Of a stretch of DNA of 64,000 bases, positions 16,248 through 25,092 are shown piece by piece. Location of the stretch: the NCBI GenBank assembly GCA_027623325.1, contig JAQBXY010000001.1, forward strand, positions 131,511-195,510, written 5' to 3'. Each line of letters opens with the position of its first letter. The stretch's first letter is position 1. The notes under the pieces were generated by a model, which had not been told where the DNA came from, did no database searches, and was given only the letters and a program-made list of their open reading frames with translations. Position numbers and translations under genes: made by a program. This DNA is from Gemmatimonadota bacterium. GTDB lineage: Bacteria; Gemmatimonadota; Gemmatimonadetes; Longimicrobiales; Gaopeijiaceae.

Positions 16248-16279
16248 GATAATAGAATAGAATTCTGATTCGATAATAG
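16248..16279. promoter_or_regulatory. AT-rich repeat block, candidate TetR operator
   Basis: Two direct copies of GATAATAG (16248-16255 and 16272-16279) flank a near-palindrome: GAAT, AGAATTCT, G, ATTC (16255-16271). The block starts 2 bp upstream of the TetR ATG and lies in the space between divergent TetR and AraC-like genes. In a GC-rich genome such an AT-rich, repeat-bearing block is likely a promoter/operator. Confidence 0.4.
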
Positions 16280-16529
16280 GCCCGATTCGTTGCTCTTACA
16301 AGGGATCGGATGTCGGGTCGCTTCCTCCCCTCCCGAGAAGTCGGCCATCCGGGGGATCACGCGCCGGCAGAGAGAGACGTCACCGTCTCAAGCAGTATCG
16401 CCGAGAGCAGCCGTCAGCGATGATGATCTGGGTCAGTGGCTTGCCGGATTGGGCGATGACGGGCCGATGACACCCGAGAGGATATTGTCGAGTGTGGTCA
16501 ATCGGCTCCCCCCAGAACCGGAGGTGAAC

Positions 16530-17399
16530 ATGGCACAGATCGCACCCCTCAGTCTGCTCGCACACCCCTACCAGGATCTCGTACCGGTCACCGGAGGAAG
16601 GTGCGAACTCAAGTCCGCCGCACGCATCCCAGGTTCCGCGCTCGTATGGACGATGGGCGCATCGAGTTATGAGAAGAGTCAGTCATTCGTCGAGGAACGA
16701 CCCGGGGGCCTGGCCTTGATCGCCATCCTTCCCCCGGCGGTTGACGTCACGGCGGACCCGGAGGTGGTCCACGCCGTTCAGCGGTGTCGACCCCACGGGT
16801 TGCTCCCGCATCACGCGGGGCCGGTCGCGCGTGATATCGCCCAAGTGCTGCGCCGCCCGCCGCTGGATCTGGCGGTCGAGGTAACAGACTACCTCTCGTG
16901 GCGTGGGCTGGTGGTGGATCGCGAGACCATCCAGCTCCTCCGTCGAATCGTCGAGTTGTCGGCCGACCTCCGATCCATCACCGCACTCTCGAGGGGGATG
17001 TATCTGAGCCGCCGCGCCCTGGGCCGCCGGCTGTTGACCCGTGGGTTGCCGGTTCCCTCCCACTGGCTCCAATTGGGAAGAATGCTCAGGATGGCGTCTC
17101 GCCTTCAAAACAGTGACACCAGCGTGTTCTCCATCGCATACGAGTCTGGATATCCCGACGGTTTCTCCGTGAGCAATCAAATGCAGCGCCTCATCGGCTA
17201 CCGACCGAGTCAAATTCGTGAGTACCTCGGCTGGGAATGGATCCTGGAAGCCTGGCTTCGCCGGGAGGCCGAAGAGGGAGGTTTGGCGCCGGGTCCTGCC
17301 AGAGAGATCCGCGAGGGAGTCAAGTCGAGCGCGGCGCCTCCGCCTACTTTTCCCGGCCCGGGTGCCGGCCGGCCGCGCCGGAGACGCTCCGTCGCGTGA
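16530..17399 (+). CDS. AraC-type helix-turn-helix regulator
   Basis: A 289-residue protein. The C-terminal half shows a divergent AraC DNA-binding domain: SITALSRGMYLSRRALGRRL for the first helix-turn-helix, and TSVFSIAYESGYPDGFSVSNQM, then LIGYRPSQIREYL for the second. The N-terminal half (about residues 1-140) has no recognised ligand fold. ATG 16530 has an excellent ribosome binding site (GGAGGTGAAC). The stop overlaps the GTG of the next gene (GTGA), so the two regulators are translationally coupled and probably act in one circuit. Confidence 0.78.
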   Translation: MAQIAPLSLLAHPYQDLVPVTGGRCELKSAARIPGSALVWTMGASSYEKSQSFVEERPGGLALIAILPPAVDVTADPEVVHAVQRCRPHGLLPHHAGPVARDIAQVLRRPPLDLAVEVTDYLSWRGLVVDRETIQLLRRIVELSADLRSITALSRGMYLSRRALGRRLLTRGLPVPSHWLQLGRMLRMASRLQNSDTSVFSIAYESGYPDGFSVSNQMQRLIGYRPSQIREYLGWEWILEAWLRREAEEGGLAPGPAREIREGVKSSAAPPPTFPGPGAGRPRRRRSVA

Positions 17400-20300
17400 A
17401 TGAGGCAACGACGTTTCGGGTTCAGCTCTTCGGAGGACCCAAGCTCTTCGGACCGCTTGGCGAGCAGGCCCTATCCCCGTTTCAACTGGCCCTCGTCACG
17501 CTCGTCTACGCCGGGGGGTCGATGTCCCGCCCCACGATCGCCCGGCTTCTTTGGCGCATGGACGCCAATCCCAAGACCCGCCAGAGGATTCGGCAGCTCC
17601 GACACGGGATAGGTCGCCGCGTCGGGGAGTCGATTCTCGACTCCAAGGGAGACGTCCTCGCAGCGGCTGGGGCGATCTCCTGTGACATGAACGCCTTCCA
17701 CGTGGCGCTCGGTCAAGGGAAGCTTCTTGAGGCGGCGAAGTATCTTTCCCAGGGATTCGCGTCATCGGTCCGCATCGATGTCGGGGGCGAGTTCGACGAT
17801 TGGTTGCAGTCGTTCGAGGCCGATCTCCTGCGGAGGATTTCGCTCTCCGCAGGCCCAATGTGGGAGTCGAGCGTGACCGCAGGGAATTGGGTCGTTGCTC
17901 GCGATGCGGCGGAGGCGATGTACCTGCTCGCCGGGAAAGGTGATGAAGCGGCCACGGGACGCGTCATCGAGGCCCGGGCGCGCCTCGGCAAGCTCCACGC
18001 CGCCGAAGCGGCCTACGCGGAGTACCGGGATGCCAACGGCCCGCGTCAACCGGCCTCGGAGCTCATAGAGGAGCTGATCGCCCGCGTCCGAAGTATCCAG
18101 AGCGATAGTGCTCCGCCCGAGGTCCCTTTCGTGGGTCGCCGTGACATTCTGGCGGAACTAACACCCGTACTCCAGCGCGTCCACGCGGGCTCGTTTCCGT
18201 TCGTGTTAGTCACTGGTGAGGCAGGGATCGGCAAGACTCGGCTTCTGGGCGAACTCCGGAAGACCGCCCATCTGGATGGCATCCGTTGCCTCTGGGCCCA
18301 ACCCGTCGAGTTGGAGCAGCGCATATCGCTGAATCCGATTCTTGATGCCCTGCGTGCCATCGACCTCGAGGCGCACCTCGCAGCCCTAGGTGAGCCGTGG
18401 CGGACGGTCATCGGCTACATGTTGCCGCCCGGCCAACTCATTGAGCCCGTGGGCCAGTTACCCCCCATCGACGAAAGCAGCCTGCCGAGACGTCTGCTGG
18501 ATGCCTTCTCCTTGTTGTTCCAGAGTGTCGCGGAAGAACAACCAACCGTGCTCTTCGTAGACGACCTTCACTGGGCGGACGCGACGACCATTGCTGCGCT
18601 TCAGTTCTTCCGGAGACGCTGGGGGAACGCGCGGTTCGGCGTCATCGCGACCGTTCGCCCTGAGCTCGTGCAGCGTCGCGACCCGCTCGCCCAATATCTA
18701 GCGGACGACACCAAGAGCGATCTTCGAAGGTTGTCGCTTGGCGAGTTGAGCAAAGACGAAGCTCGGCAGTTGATTGACTTGGTCGGCGACCATCGGATCG
18801 GAGAGATAGCGGCCGCCAAGCTGACTACCCTGGCCGGGTTGCACCCGCTCTACCTCACTGAACTCGCAAAGGACTACCTCGCCGATCGACTCCGCCTTCC
18901 CGAACAACCCGCCGAGGCGATCGACCTCCCCATCTCTCTTCAGCAGATCCTGACGGCACGCACCGACGGACTCTCTCAGAGCACGATGAAGGTCGCCCGC
19001 TTGCTGGCCGTGGCGACGAAGGCGATGCGCTTGAACGACGTCGCGATCCTCTCGGAGCAATCCATCGACGAGGCTGCCGAGGCCGTCGAACAACTGGTAG
19101 ACACGAGACTCGCTGAGGTCGATCGCGACCGGACTTGGATCGCGCACGACCTGTTTCGGAGTGCCATCTACAAACAAATGAGTGAAGCGCGTCGTGCGCT
19201 CATTCACCGCAACCTCGCAGATCACATTCAGGCCGAGGGAAGCGACGAGTCTTCTGGAGAACTGTCGATCCATTTCGATCGGGCAGGTGAGCCAGCGCTC
19301 TCAGCCCAGTACGGATGGATTGCAGCTGATCGTGCCCTCGAGAGGGGCGCGGTTGCTGAGGCTGCGCACTTCTACGAGTTCGTCACGAGAAACGAGGCTG
19401 ATGAGCCTCGCAGGGCCGAAGCAACTGCTCGGCTGGCTACAGCATTTCACCTGAACCGGGACATCAGTAGAGCGAATCCCGCACTGGAGCTGGCGTCGTC
19501 CCGGCTGCGCGCCGTCGGCAACTTCGCCCGAGCGCGAAGAATGGACATCCGTCGGGTCGAGGGACTTGCCGAAGCCCGTGACACCCCGGTCGATAAGCTT
19601 GTGGAGCGACTAGCGGCCATCAAGCAAGAAGCGAGGGAAGGCGAAGACTGGGAGGCGGTCGCGTTGGCCCTGGATGTTGAGCTGCAGTTGCTGCAGCTCG
19701 ACGACAACATTGATCATGTGCGAGATCTCTATCCCGAGTTCCTTGAGATAATAGCGACTGGGACGGAGGACGCGGCCGCCATTGCTCACAGGGGGTTCGC
19801 CCTCGGAATACTACAAGACGATCCGGCCCAGGCCCTACGCTCTGCAACCGAAGCCGTTCGACTCACTATTTCGGCAACGCCCGACCAGCGTTTGAAGACG
19901 TTAAATCGACTTCTCATCGTGCTCTTTCATCGAGGTTTGATTCATCACGCGGAGAACCAATCGGTGGTGGTTGAGGCCGGGCGTCTCGCGCTGAGGAGCG
20001 GCGACCTCCTTCAACGGTTCAGCTTTGAAAGCAACATGGGCGCCGCTTTCCTCGACGCAGGCGATCTTGACCGTGCCGAGGTGCTCTTGGCGAAGGCGGG
20101 CAAATTGCTGGGGGCAGCGGACATGACGTTTCCTCGAATCAACCTCGCGTGCAACCTCGGGGAGTTGGCGCTAGCCAGAGGGGATTTCGGCGCCGCTGCA
20201 GTCGCGTTCGAGGAGGCCGGTAGCCATCTCGGACCCACGATTCCCAAATACACCGGCGACTTCGTCAACGCGGGTCTCGGGTTGTGCGCTCTTGAGGCGG

Positions 20301-20647
20301 GGGCGCTGACCGAGGCGCGGAGGCGAGAAGAGAGCCTCGGACCGCCGCCAGCTCTCTGGCACTACGACCCCACTGTGATTCTGGCCTTTAGAGCCCGGCT
20401 GTTAGAGCGCCGAGGTGCTCGCGATGAGGCGGTTCATTTACTCACGGAGGCTCTGGAGGATCTCGAGGGCCGCCTAGTAATGGCGTGGATCAAGGTAAGG
20501 GCGCTGCAAGTACGCCTAATGATTCGAGCCCGCCTTCCCGGTTGCCGGGCCCTGGCCGAAGAGGCTCACGCAATTGCGCGAAACCTTGGGCTCCATCATC
20601 GAGCCGAAGAGTTCGCTCACCTTCGGCAGAGGGCGCCACGTTCCTAG
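17396..20647 (+). CDS. SARP/BTAD-type regulator with AAA ATPase and TPR region
   Basis: A 1083-residue cytoplasmic regulator. Residues 5-90 are a winged-helix of the SARP type (FRVQLFGGPKLFG... MSRPTIARLLW). Residues about 95-235 are a bacterial transcriptional activator (BTAD) TPR-like domain. Residues about 245-500 are an AAA/STAND ATPase with Walker A GEAGIGKT (274-281) and Walker B TVLFVDDLHWAD (about 384-395). The remaining 550 residues are TPR-like helical repeats. Proteins of this design (AfsR/LAL-like) integrate a signal and activate transcription after ATP binding. The GTG start overlaps the stop of the AraC-like gene. Its stop overlaps the convergent HD-GYP gene by 4 bp. Target genes are unknown. 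Confidence 0.83.
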   Translation: MNEATTFRVQLFGGPKLFGPLGEQALSPFQLALVTLVYAGGSMSRPTIARLLWRMDANPKTRQRIRQLRHGIGRRVGESILDSKGDVLAAAGAISCDMNAFHVALGQGKLLEAAKYLSQGFASSVRIDVGGEFDDWLQSFEADLLRRISLSAGPMWESSVTAGNWVVARDAAEAMYLLAGKGDEAATGRVIEARARLGKLHAAEAAYAEYRDANGPRQPASELIEELIARVRSIQSDSAPPEVPFVGRRDILAELTPVLQRVHAGSFPFVLVTGEAGIGKTRLLGELRKTAHLDGIRCLWAQPVELEQRISLNPILDALRAIDLEAHLAALGEPWRTVIGYMLPPGQLIEPVGQLPPIDESSLPRRLLDAFSLLFQSVAEEQPTVLFVDDLHWADATTIAALQFFRRRWGNARFGVIATVRPELVQRRDPLAQYLADDTKSDLRRLSLGELSKDEARQLIDLVGDHRIGEIAAAKLTTLAGLHPLYLTELAKDYLADRLRLPEQPAEAIDLPISLQQILTARTDGLSQSTMKVARLLAVATKAMRLNDVAILSEQSIDEAAEAVEQLVDTRLAEVDRDRTWIAHDLFRSAIYKQMSEARRALIHRNLADHIQAEGSDESSGELSIHFDRAGEPALSAQYGWIAADRALERGAVAEAAHFYEFVTRNEADEPRRAEATARLATAFHLNRDISRANPALELASSRLRAVGNFARARRMDIRRVEGLAEARDTPVDKLVERLAAIKQEAREGEDWEAVALALDVELQLLQLDDNIDHVRDLYPEFLEIIATGTEDAAAIAHRGFALGILQDDPAQALRSATEAVRLTISATPDQRLKTLNRLLIVLFHRGLIHHAENQSVVVEAGRLALRSGDLLQRFSFESNMGAAFLDAGDLDRAEVLLAKAGKLLGAADMTFPRINLACNLGELALARGDFGAAAVAFEEAGSHLGPTIPKYTGDFVNAGLGLCALEAGALTEARRREESLGPPPALWHYDPTVILAFRARLLERRGARDEAVHLLTEALEDLEGRLVMAWIKVRALQVRLMIRARLPGCRALAEEAHAIARNLGLHHRAEEFAHLRQRAPRS

Positions 20648-22053
20648 TGGTGAGCGCGCCGCTCGGGCCGAGATCGTCTCGATCGCACCAACGACAGGGG
20701 CGGTGGACGAATATCTGAAGTTTGGTTGCTCGACACTGACTCGGCTCGACTTAAGCGCATCAACTCGGCGAATTCGACGAGAATGTCTGATCGAACCAAG
20801 GCCTGCACGACCCGATGATCGAACTGTTGACCTCGGTGGAATTCAAGCTGCTCCAGAACGATGCGCAACGGAAGGGCACGTCGGTATGGACGGTCCGAAA
20901 ACATCGCGTCTACGGAATCGCAAACAATGATGATCTTTGCGCCGATCGGGATTTCATCGCTCAAGAGACCGTCTGGGTAACCCTTCCCGTCTTCCCTTTC
21001 GTGGTGATGCCGCACCGCGCGAACGACCTCTTCATGCACCGATGACAGGTCGCGAAGAAGCTGCTCTCCGCGAATCACGTGCGACTCAATGATGGATCGT
21101 TCTTCCTGAGTCAATGAGTCTGGCTTGCGGAGGATGTCCGTATAGACTGCCTCGATCTTGCCTATGTCGTGCAGGAGCGCGGCGTCCCTTACACGCTCGA
21201 CGGTAAGCCGATTTAGGCCCATCTCCTCAGCGATCTGCTGAGCCAATCTAGACACCCGAAGAGAGTGACCGGATGTGTAGGGATCTCGGGTCTCGATCGC
21301 CTTGACCAAGGCAGTTAGGAGATCGGCGTTTGCGTCTCTGAGTTTTGAAGTCGTGAGATACGAGTATCGAATGAACAGCATTGGGAGAAGGACCACGAGG
21401 ATGCCGCCGATACCGAACTGGACATAGAGAAACGCGACCGCCAGGGCTATCGGAGCGACCAGAATGTCGTTGAGGCTGGCTCCTGAGTTGCTGAGCACGA
21501 GACCCCAAACTCGTCGGAACGGCAGCCCCTGGCTCAGCGTGATCGCCATCGCGACGGCTGCGTGGTTGACCGCTAGGAACACAAGGCCAAAAACGATGAA
21601 AGGCCCCAACTGTTGCGTAATCGTCGGCGTCGCGCCTGGGAGTCCGGACTGAAGCGGAACGCCCCCAACGAGGAGAAAGAGCGATGCTGCCAGGACCGTT
21701 CCGACGACCGCCTGTGCGACGTTGAATAGCGCCCGAGACCACGGTTTTCGCCTAACGACGAGTTCGCCGAATACCTGGGTCGCGCACACCAACACAACAG
21801 CGGGTGCGGGCCCGAACAACTGCACTGCCGCGAGGAGGGGGAGAAAAGTAATGGATGACGTGCTTGCTGCCGCGCCAACGCTCAGACCGATGGCCAAGCC
21901 TTCGGACAAGACACCGATCAAGATCAGGCCAAGCCAACCGAGGACCGCTGGTCGCGGCAAGCTGGTCAGCCCACTCCAGTCGACCACGAGGATCCCAACA
22001 ATCGCGGCGACGTACATCGAGCCAATGTAGACGTTTAAACGGCGGTCGGTCAT
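20644..22053 (-). CDS. Membrane-bound HD-GYP domain phosphodiesterase
   Basis: A 469-residue protein. The N-terminal 220 residues form about seven or eight membrane helices resembling a MASE-type sensor. The C-terminal HD-GYP domain has HSLRVSRLAQQIAEEMG, the catalytic ALLHDIGK, then AVRHHHEREDGKGYP carrying the GYP motif, and SDRPYRRALP. It should hydrolyse cyclic di-GMP (or a related dinucleotide) in response to a membrane or external signal. ATG 22053 begins MTDRRLNVY. A tiny ORF with a near-perfect ribosome binding site lies in its leader (22080-22151). The gene is convergent with the SARP-type regulator. Confidence 0.88.
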   Translation of the reverse strand: MTDRRLNVYIGSMYVAAIVGILVVDWSGLTSLPRPAVLGWLGLILIGVLSEGLAIGLSVGAAASTSSITFLPLLAAVQLFGPAPAVVLVCATQVFGELVVRRKPWSRALFNVAQAVVGTVLAASLFLLVGGVPLQSGLPGATPTITQQLGPFIVFGLVFLAVNHAAVAMAITLSQGLPFRRVWGLVLSNSGASLNDILVAPIALAVAFLYVQFGIGGILVVLLPMLFIRYSYLTTSKLRDANADLLTALVKAIETRDPYTSGHSLRVSRLAQQIAEEMGLNRLTVERVRDAALLHDIGKIEAVYTDILRKPDSLTQEERSIIESHVIRGEQLLRDLSSVHEEVVRAVRHHHEREDGKGYPDGLLSDEIPIGAKIIIVCDSVDAMFSDRPYRRALPLRIVLEQLEFHRGQQFDHRVVQALVRSDILVEFAELMRLSRAESVSSNQTSDIRPPPLSLVRSRRSRPERRAHH

Positions 22054-22079
22054 GAAAGAAGAAACCCCCTCGGCCTCCC

Positions 22080-22151
22080 TTACCAATTCACTAGGCCATT
22101 GCCCAGTAGGGACAGCACTGATCCGAAAAGATCGAATAGAGAGCTGAACAT
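22080..22151 (-). CDS. Tiny 23-residue hydrophobic ORF in the HD-GYP leader
   Basis: ATG 22151 is preceded by AAAGGAGGTCGCGC, a near-perfect Shine-Dalgarno sequence, the best in this part of the window. The frame encodes MFSSLFDLFGSVLSLLGNGL followed by VNW and stop. Hydrophobic residues recur with a period that would make an amphipathic helix. It ends 26 bp before the start of the membrane HD-GYP gene, in the same orientation. A TTATAAA element sits just ahead. It could be a real small protein, a signal peptide-like ligand for the sensor, or a translation leader. Confidence 0.45.
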   Translation of the reverse strand: MFSSLFDLFGSVLSLLGNGLVNW

Positions 22152-22295
22152 GCGCGACCTCCTTTATAAAGGTGTCAGCGTCCCGAATTCCGCTGTGGGA
22201 GCTGCAAGCGCTTCGCTCTATCGCTCTTCTTCGCTTCGGCAGACCGAGGGGGCCCGTTTTCCTCCTTGCTCGAGACTCGTGGGGGCGCGGAGCCC

Positions 22296-23028
22296 CTAGT
22301 CGACGTTGCCGCGGACCCAGCGGTCCGTGGCTTGTAGCGTAGCCAGGATCGCGGCGCGATCCTTTGATTCATCAGTCACTGTAGTACCAGCGAGACGCGC
22401 TACGTCCCGGCCGGACATCGCGTGCACGGCGACGAGGACGAACTTCCTGTCGAAGGCGTCCACGACCTTCACGCCATCCAGCGAGAGCGTCACGGAACGA
22501 CGACCGTCCTCGAGTTTCTCTTGCAGTGCTTTTTCAACCGCTTCGAGCGTCGCAGTCGCTACCGCCTCCAACTTGGGGCGAGGGAGGTCGGCCGCGGTCG
22601 CCTCTCCCACGTAACACGTGCCATTCCACTCGATCTCGACGCGGTGCTTGACCTGATTGGACCGTTCGGTCTCGACCTGATGACTATAGAAGAGCAGACG
22701 GCTTTGGTTGGCCGTAGGCTCAATATCGGGCACGATATGGACCGGGATAACGGGGTCCCGGGAGCGACCCTGGGCCGTTCTCGGTGGTCTGGGCCACCGA
22801 GATCTTCCGGTGGTCAACACTCAAGTCGAGGTGGGCCAACAGAGCTGACTCGACGTTGCGAACTGTCTGCTTGGGTCGAACCTCGGCCGTCGTCAGCATA
22901 TGTACTTCTTCGACGTCGCCACCGGGTCGTGCAACGATCCGAGCAGATACGACGCCTTGGAGAGACATGAGCAGTCGCTCCGCCTCCTGGATGGTCCACC
23001 GGTTTCTTTCTTCTCGTGGCGCGGTCAT
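22296..23028 (-). pseudogene. Conserved protein of unknown function, disrupted by a +1 frameshift
   Basis: Two minus-strand frames join into one protein. The first, from ATG 23028, reads RWTIQEAERLLMSLQGVVSA... up to VDHRKISVAQT. The second reads IPVHIVPDIEP... through VEIEWNGTCYVGEA to LATLQATDRWVRGNVD at 22296. Both halves are co-linear, and the second has no start codon or ribosome binding site of its own near the join. A one-base change between about 22730 and 22770 (a GC-rich run) explains the break. I do not know the function. It lies directly upstream of the HD-GYP locus. It may be a true pseudogene or a sequencing error. Confidence 0.6.
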
Positions 23029-23207
23029 TTGGTGCCTCTGGGCCTCACGTGGCCCGGAATGCCAACCTCGTCATCAGGGTCTGGGGGGATTTGCCATCGC
23101 AGCGTCCCCTCGACTCACCGGTAGACTCGTCCTGCCGACGGGTTGGCGCCGGTCCGGGGAGAGCCTGTAGAGAGTTCGAGTACATATGTTTACAAGTGCC
23201 GTGAACC

Positions 23208-23236
23208 TAGTAATGCGTCGTCGACTACAATGTCAA
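23208..23236 (-). promoter_or_regulatory. Candidate promoter for the frameshifted gene
   Basis: On the minus strand TTGACA (23236-23231) is a consensus -35 box. About 17-18 bp further lies TTACTAG, a weak -10. It is about 180 bp upstream of ATG 23028, and the surrounding 300 bp hold no other gene. Weak evidence overall. Confidence 0.3.
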
Positions 23237-23251
23237 GATTCAAGTAATGGC

Positions 23252-23289
23252 AACAGAAAACGCCCCTCCACCTTACTGCGGGGGGGCGT
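23252..23289 (-). terminator. Rho-independent terminator of the PafA-like gene
   Basis: On the minus strand ACGCCCC, a 16-base GC-rich loop, then GGGGCGT is followed by TTTTCTGTT. The stem is perfect over 7 bp and can extend through a further C-run/G-run. It lies 37 bp past the stop codon of the alkaline phosphatase-like gene, exactly where a terminator is expected. Confidence 0.8.
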
Positions 23290-23325
23290 ACCAATACGAT
23301 AGTACTTTTGCAAATAATTCGCTAG

Positions 23326-24942
23326 CTAATATATCCGGCGGCCATCGAGATCATCGGGAGTCGGGATGCCGGCGAGTGCGGCCAGCGTGGGTGCAAAGTC
23401 GACCGTGTAGACCGGCTCATGAGAGACTCCCGACTGGATCGCCGAACCGAGGAAAATCATGGGCACGTGTCGATCGTACCAGTAGGGAGTCTCATGGTTT
23501 GTGCCTGTTGGAAAGCCGACATAGTCGCCCTCTCCATAGCGCACGTCGACCCCGAATCGGGACAGGTCGTCCCATGCGCGTCCCGGGTAGTAGGAATTTC
23601 TGTACTGGGTGGCGAACGAGTCCGGGAGTTCTCCGCGGGTCAGATCGTGGTGGGTGTAGGCGCGGTCCACGAGGCCTCTTCGTTCCACTTCCGCCGCGAG
23701 CCGTATCTCGAGCTCCCTTGGACTCCCACCTTCGCGGACAGCGTCGTTGAGCGCGTTTGAGAGCTGCACTAGCATGTCGTCGCGTGAAATCCGCTCGGCC
23801 TGTGTGTCACCCATAGCCTGTGCCTCCTCCGGTGCGAGCACGACCCCGTGGTCCGAGGAGAAGCCCACGATCCAAGCTCCAACACCTACCGCCTCATCCA
23901 GGTACTCAAAGAAGTCACCGAGGAGACGATCGACAGTGAGAAGGGTCGAGAGCACCTCTTGGCTAAGAGGGGCGTATTGATGGCCGACGCGGTCCATAGC
24001 CGACAACGAAATCGCCAGGTAGTCGACTTCGTCGCGCTGGCCCAGTTCGAGTTCGTCGATCACCGTGTGCGCGAGCGCCATCACCGCGATATCGGCCGGT
24101 GGCCGATCCATACCCCAGACGTTGTGCTGTTGGGGGCTGTCGCTTGGGCTTTCGTCCACACTCCGATGAGGGAATACGGTGTGAACACCATCGCCCTCGT
24201 ATGCCGCCGAGTCAGCACGCGCCAGGCCGCGGTAAGCCTCCGGCACCTCGGTATCCCATACCGTCGGTTCCATGATGCCTGGCATGACCCACTCATTGAA
24301 TCGGTCTAGCCAGCGGGGATACCGACTCATGTAGTGGGTGGAGGTGATGAACCGGCCGAGCTCAGGGAGAATCCAATAGACGTGCTCGGTATTGCGACCA
24401 CCCATCGGGATGGCCGCCCGGTCTTTCCTCGAGATCGAAACGCGTCTCGAGTCGGGGTCGGCTTCACCAAACCAGTCCGGAAGGCCGTCACGAATCATGG
24501 TGCGCGGCGAGCGACCCTCGAGCAGCGGCTCATTCTCAAACCCGAGAATCGGGCTGTCGGGATCGCCCACGGCATACATGGTTTCCCATCGGACCCCGCG
24601 GCGCAGCTGCCAGGAGTTGGCAACCACCCCATGCCGTGACGGAAAGACCCCCGTCGACAGGGTCGCATGGCCAGGAGCAGTGCTGGTGCGGGCGTGCGCG
24701 TGAGAAGCTTCAGTAAAGCGGTATCCCTGGTCGAGAAGACGTCGAAGTCCGCCGGTGAAGGCCGACTCGTACCGGTCCATGAGATCATCGCGCAGCTGAT
24801 CGACAATGACACTCACAACCAACTTGGTGGGTTGGACGGCCTGTTGAGCATCAATCCGGACGGCGCTAGTCGCCTGGGCAGCGATCGTTGCGACCGTCGT
24901 CGCTAGAACGAAGCGTGTTCGTCTTGAGATCAGGATCTTCAT
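23326..24942 (-). CDS. Secreted alkaline phosphatase/phosphodiesterase, PafA-like
   Basis: A 538-residue exported enzyme of the alkaline phosphatase superfamily. A signal peptide (cleaved near RIDAQQ) precedes KLVVSVIVDQLRDDLMDRY, which carries the first metal-binding Asp. The nucleophile region is HARTSTAPGHATLSTG, with Thr as likely nucleophile, as in PafA and nucleotide pyrophosphatases. Further metal ligands appear in SAMDRVGHQY and FSSDHGV, and the C-terminal TNHETPYWYDRHVPMIFLG contains the last His. It should release phosphate from phosphomonoesters in the periplasm. ATG 24942 gives a standard signal peptide. A strong terminator follows the gene. Confidence 0.88.
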   Translation of the reverse strand: MKILISRRTRFVLATTVATIAAQATSAVRIDAQQAVQPTKLVVSVIVDQLRDDLMDRYESAFTGGLRRLLDQGYRFTEASHAHARTSTAPGHATLSTGVFPSRHGVVANSWQLRRGVRWETMYAVGDPDSPILGFENEPLLEGRSPRTMIRDGLPDWFGEADPDSRRVSISRKDRAAIPMGGRNTEHVYWILPELGRFITSTHYMSRYPRWLDRFNEWVMPGIMEPTVWDTEVPEAYRGLARADSAAYEGDGVHTVFPHRSVDESPSDSPQQHNVWGMDRPPADIAVMALAHTVIDELELGQRDEVDYLAISLSAMDRVGHQYAPLSQEVLSTLLTVDRLLGDFFEYLDEAVGVGAWIVGFSSDHGVVLAPEEAQAMGDTQAERISRDDMLVQLSNALNDAVREGGSPRELEIRLAAEVERRGLVDRAYTHHDLTRGELPDSFATQYRNSYYPGRAWDDLSRFGVDVRYGEGDYVGFPTGTNHETPYWYDRHVPMIFLGSAIQSGVSHEPVYTVDFAPTLAALAGIPTPDDLDGRRIY

Positions 24943-25092
24943 GGCTGGTTCGTTCGGTGGTCCGTGGTGGCAAGGCCGTGCAGGCCCGCGTAAACTAGGC
25001 CGGTGAGCCACTTCCGCCACACTGCGGCTCCCTTCCTGACCCGACGAATGCGGTTCAGGTTCCCGAGTTCCATCGACGGACAAAAGCGCGCC

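Noticed and set aside
22282-22296. GGGGC/GCCCC hairpin at the stop of the frameshifted gene
   Set aside because: Only 5 bp and no T-run; not a convincing terminator.
22099-22299. 66-residue plus-strand frame opposite the HD-GYP leader
   Set aside because: No ribosome site, low-complexity Ser/Arg content, and the minus strand carries a better ORF and signals.
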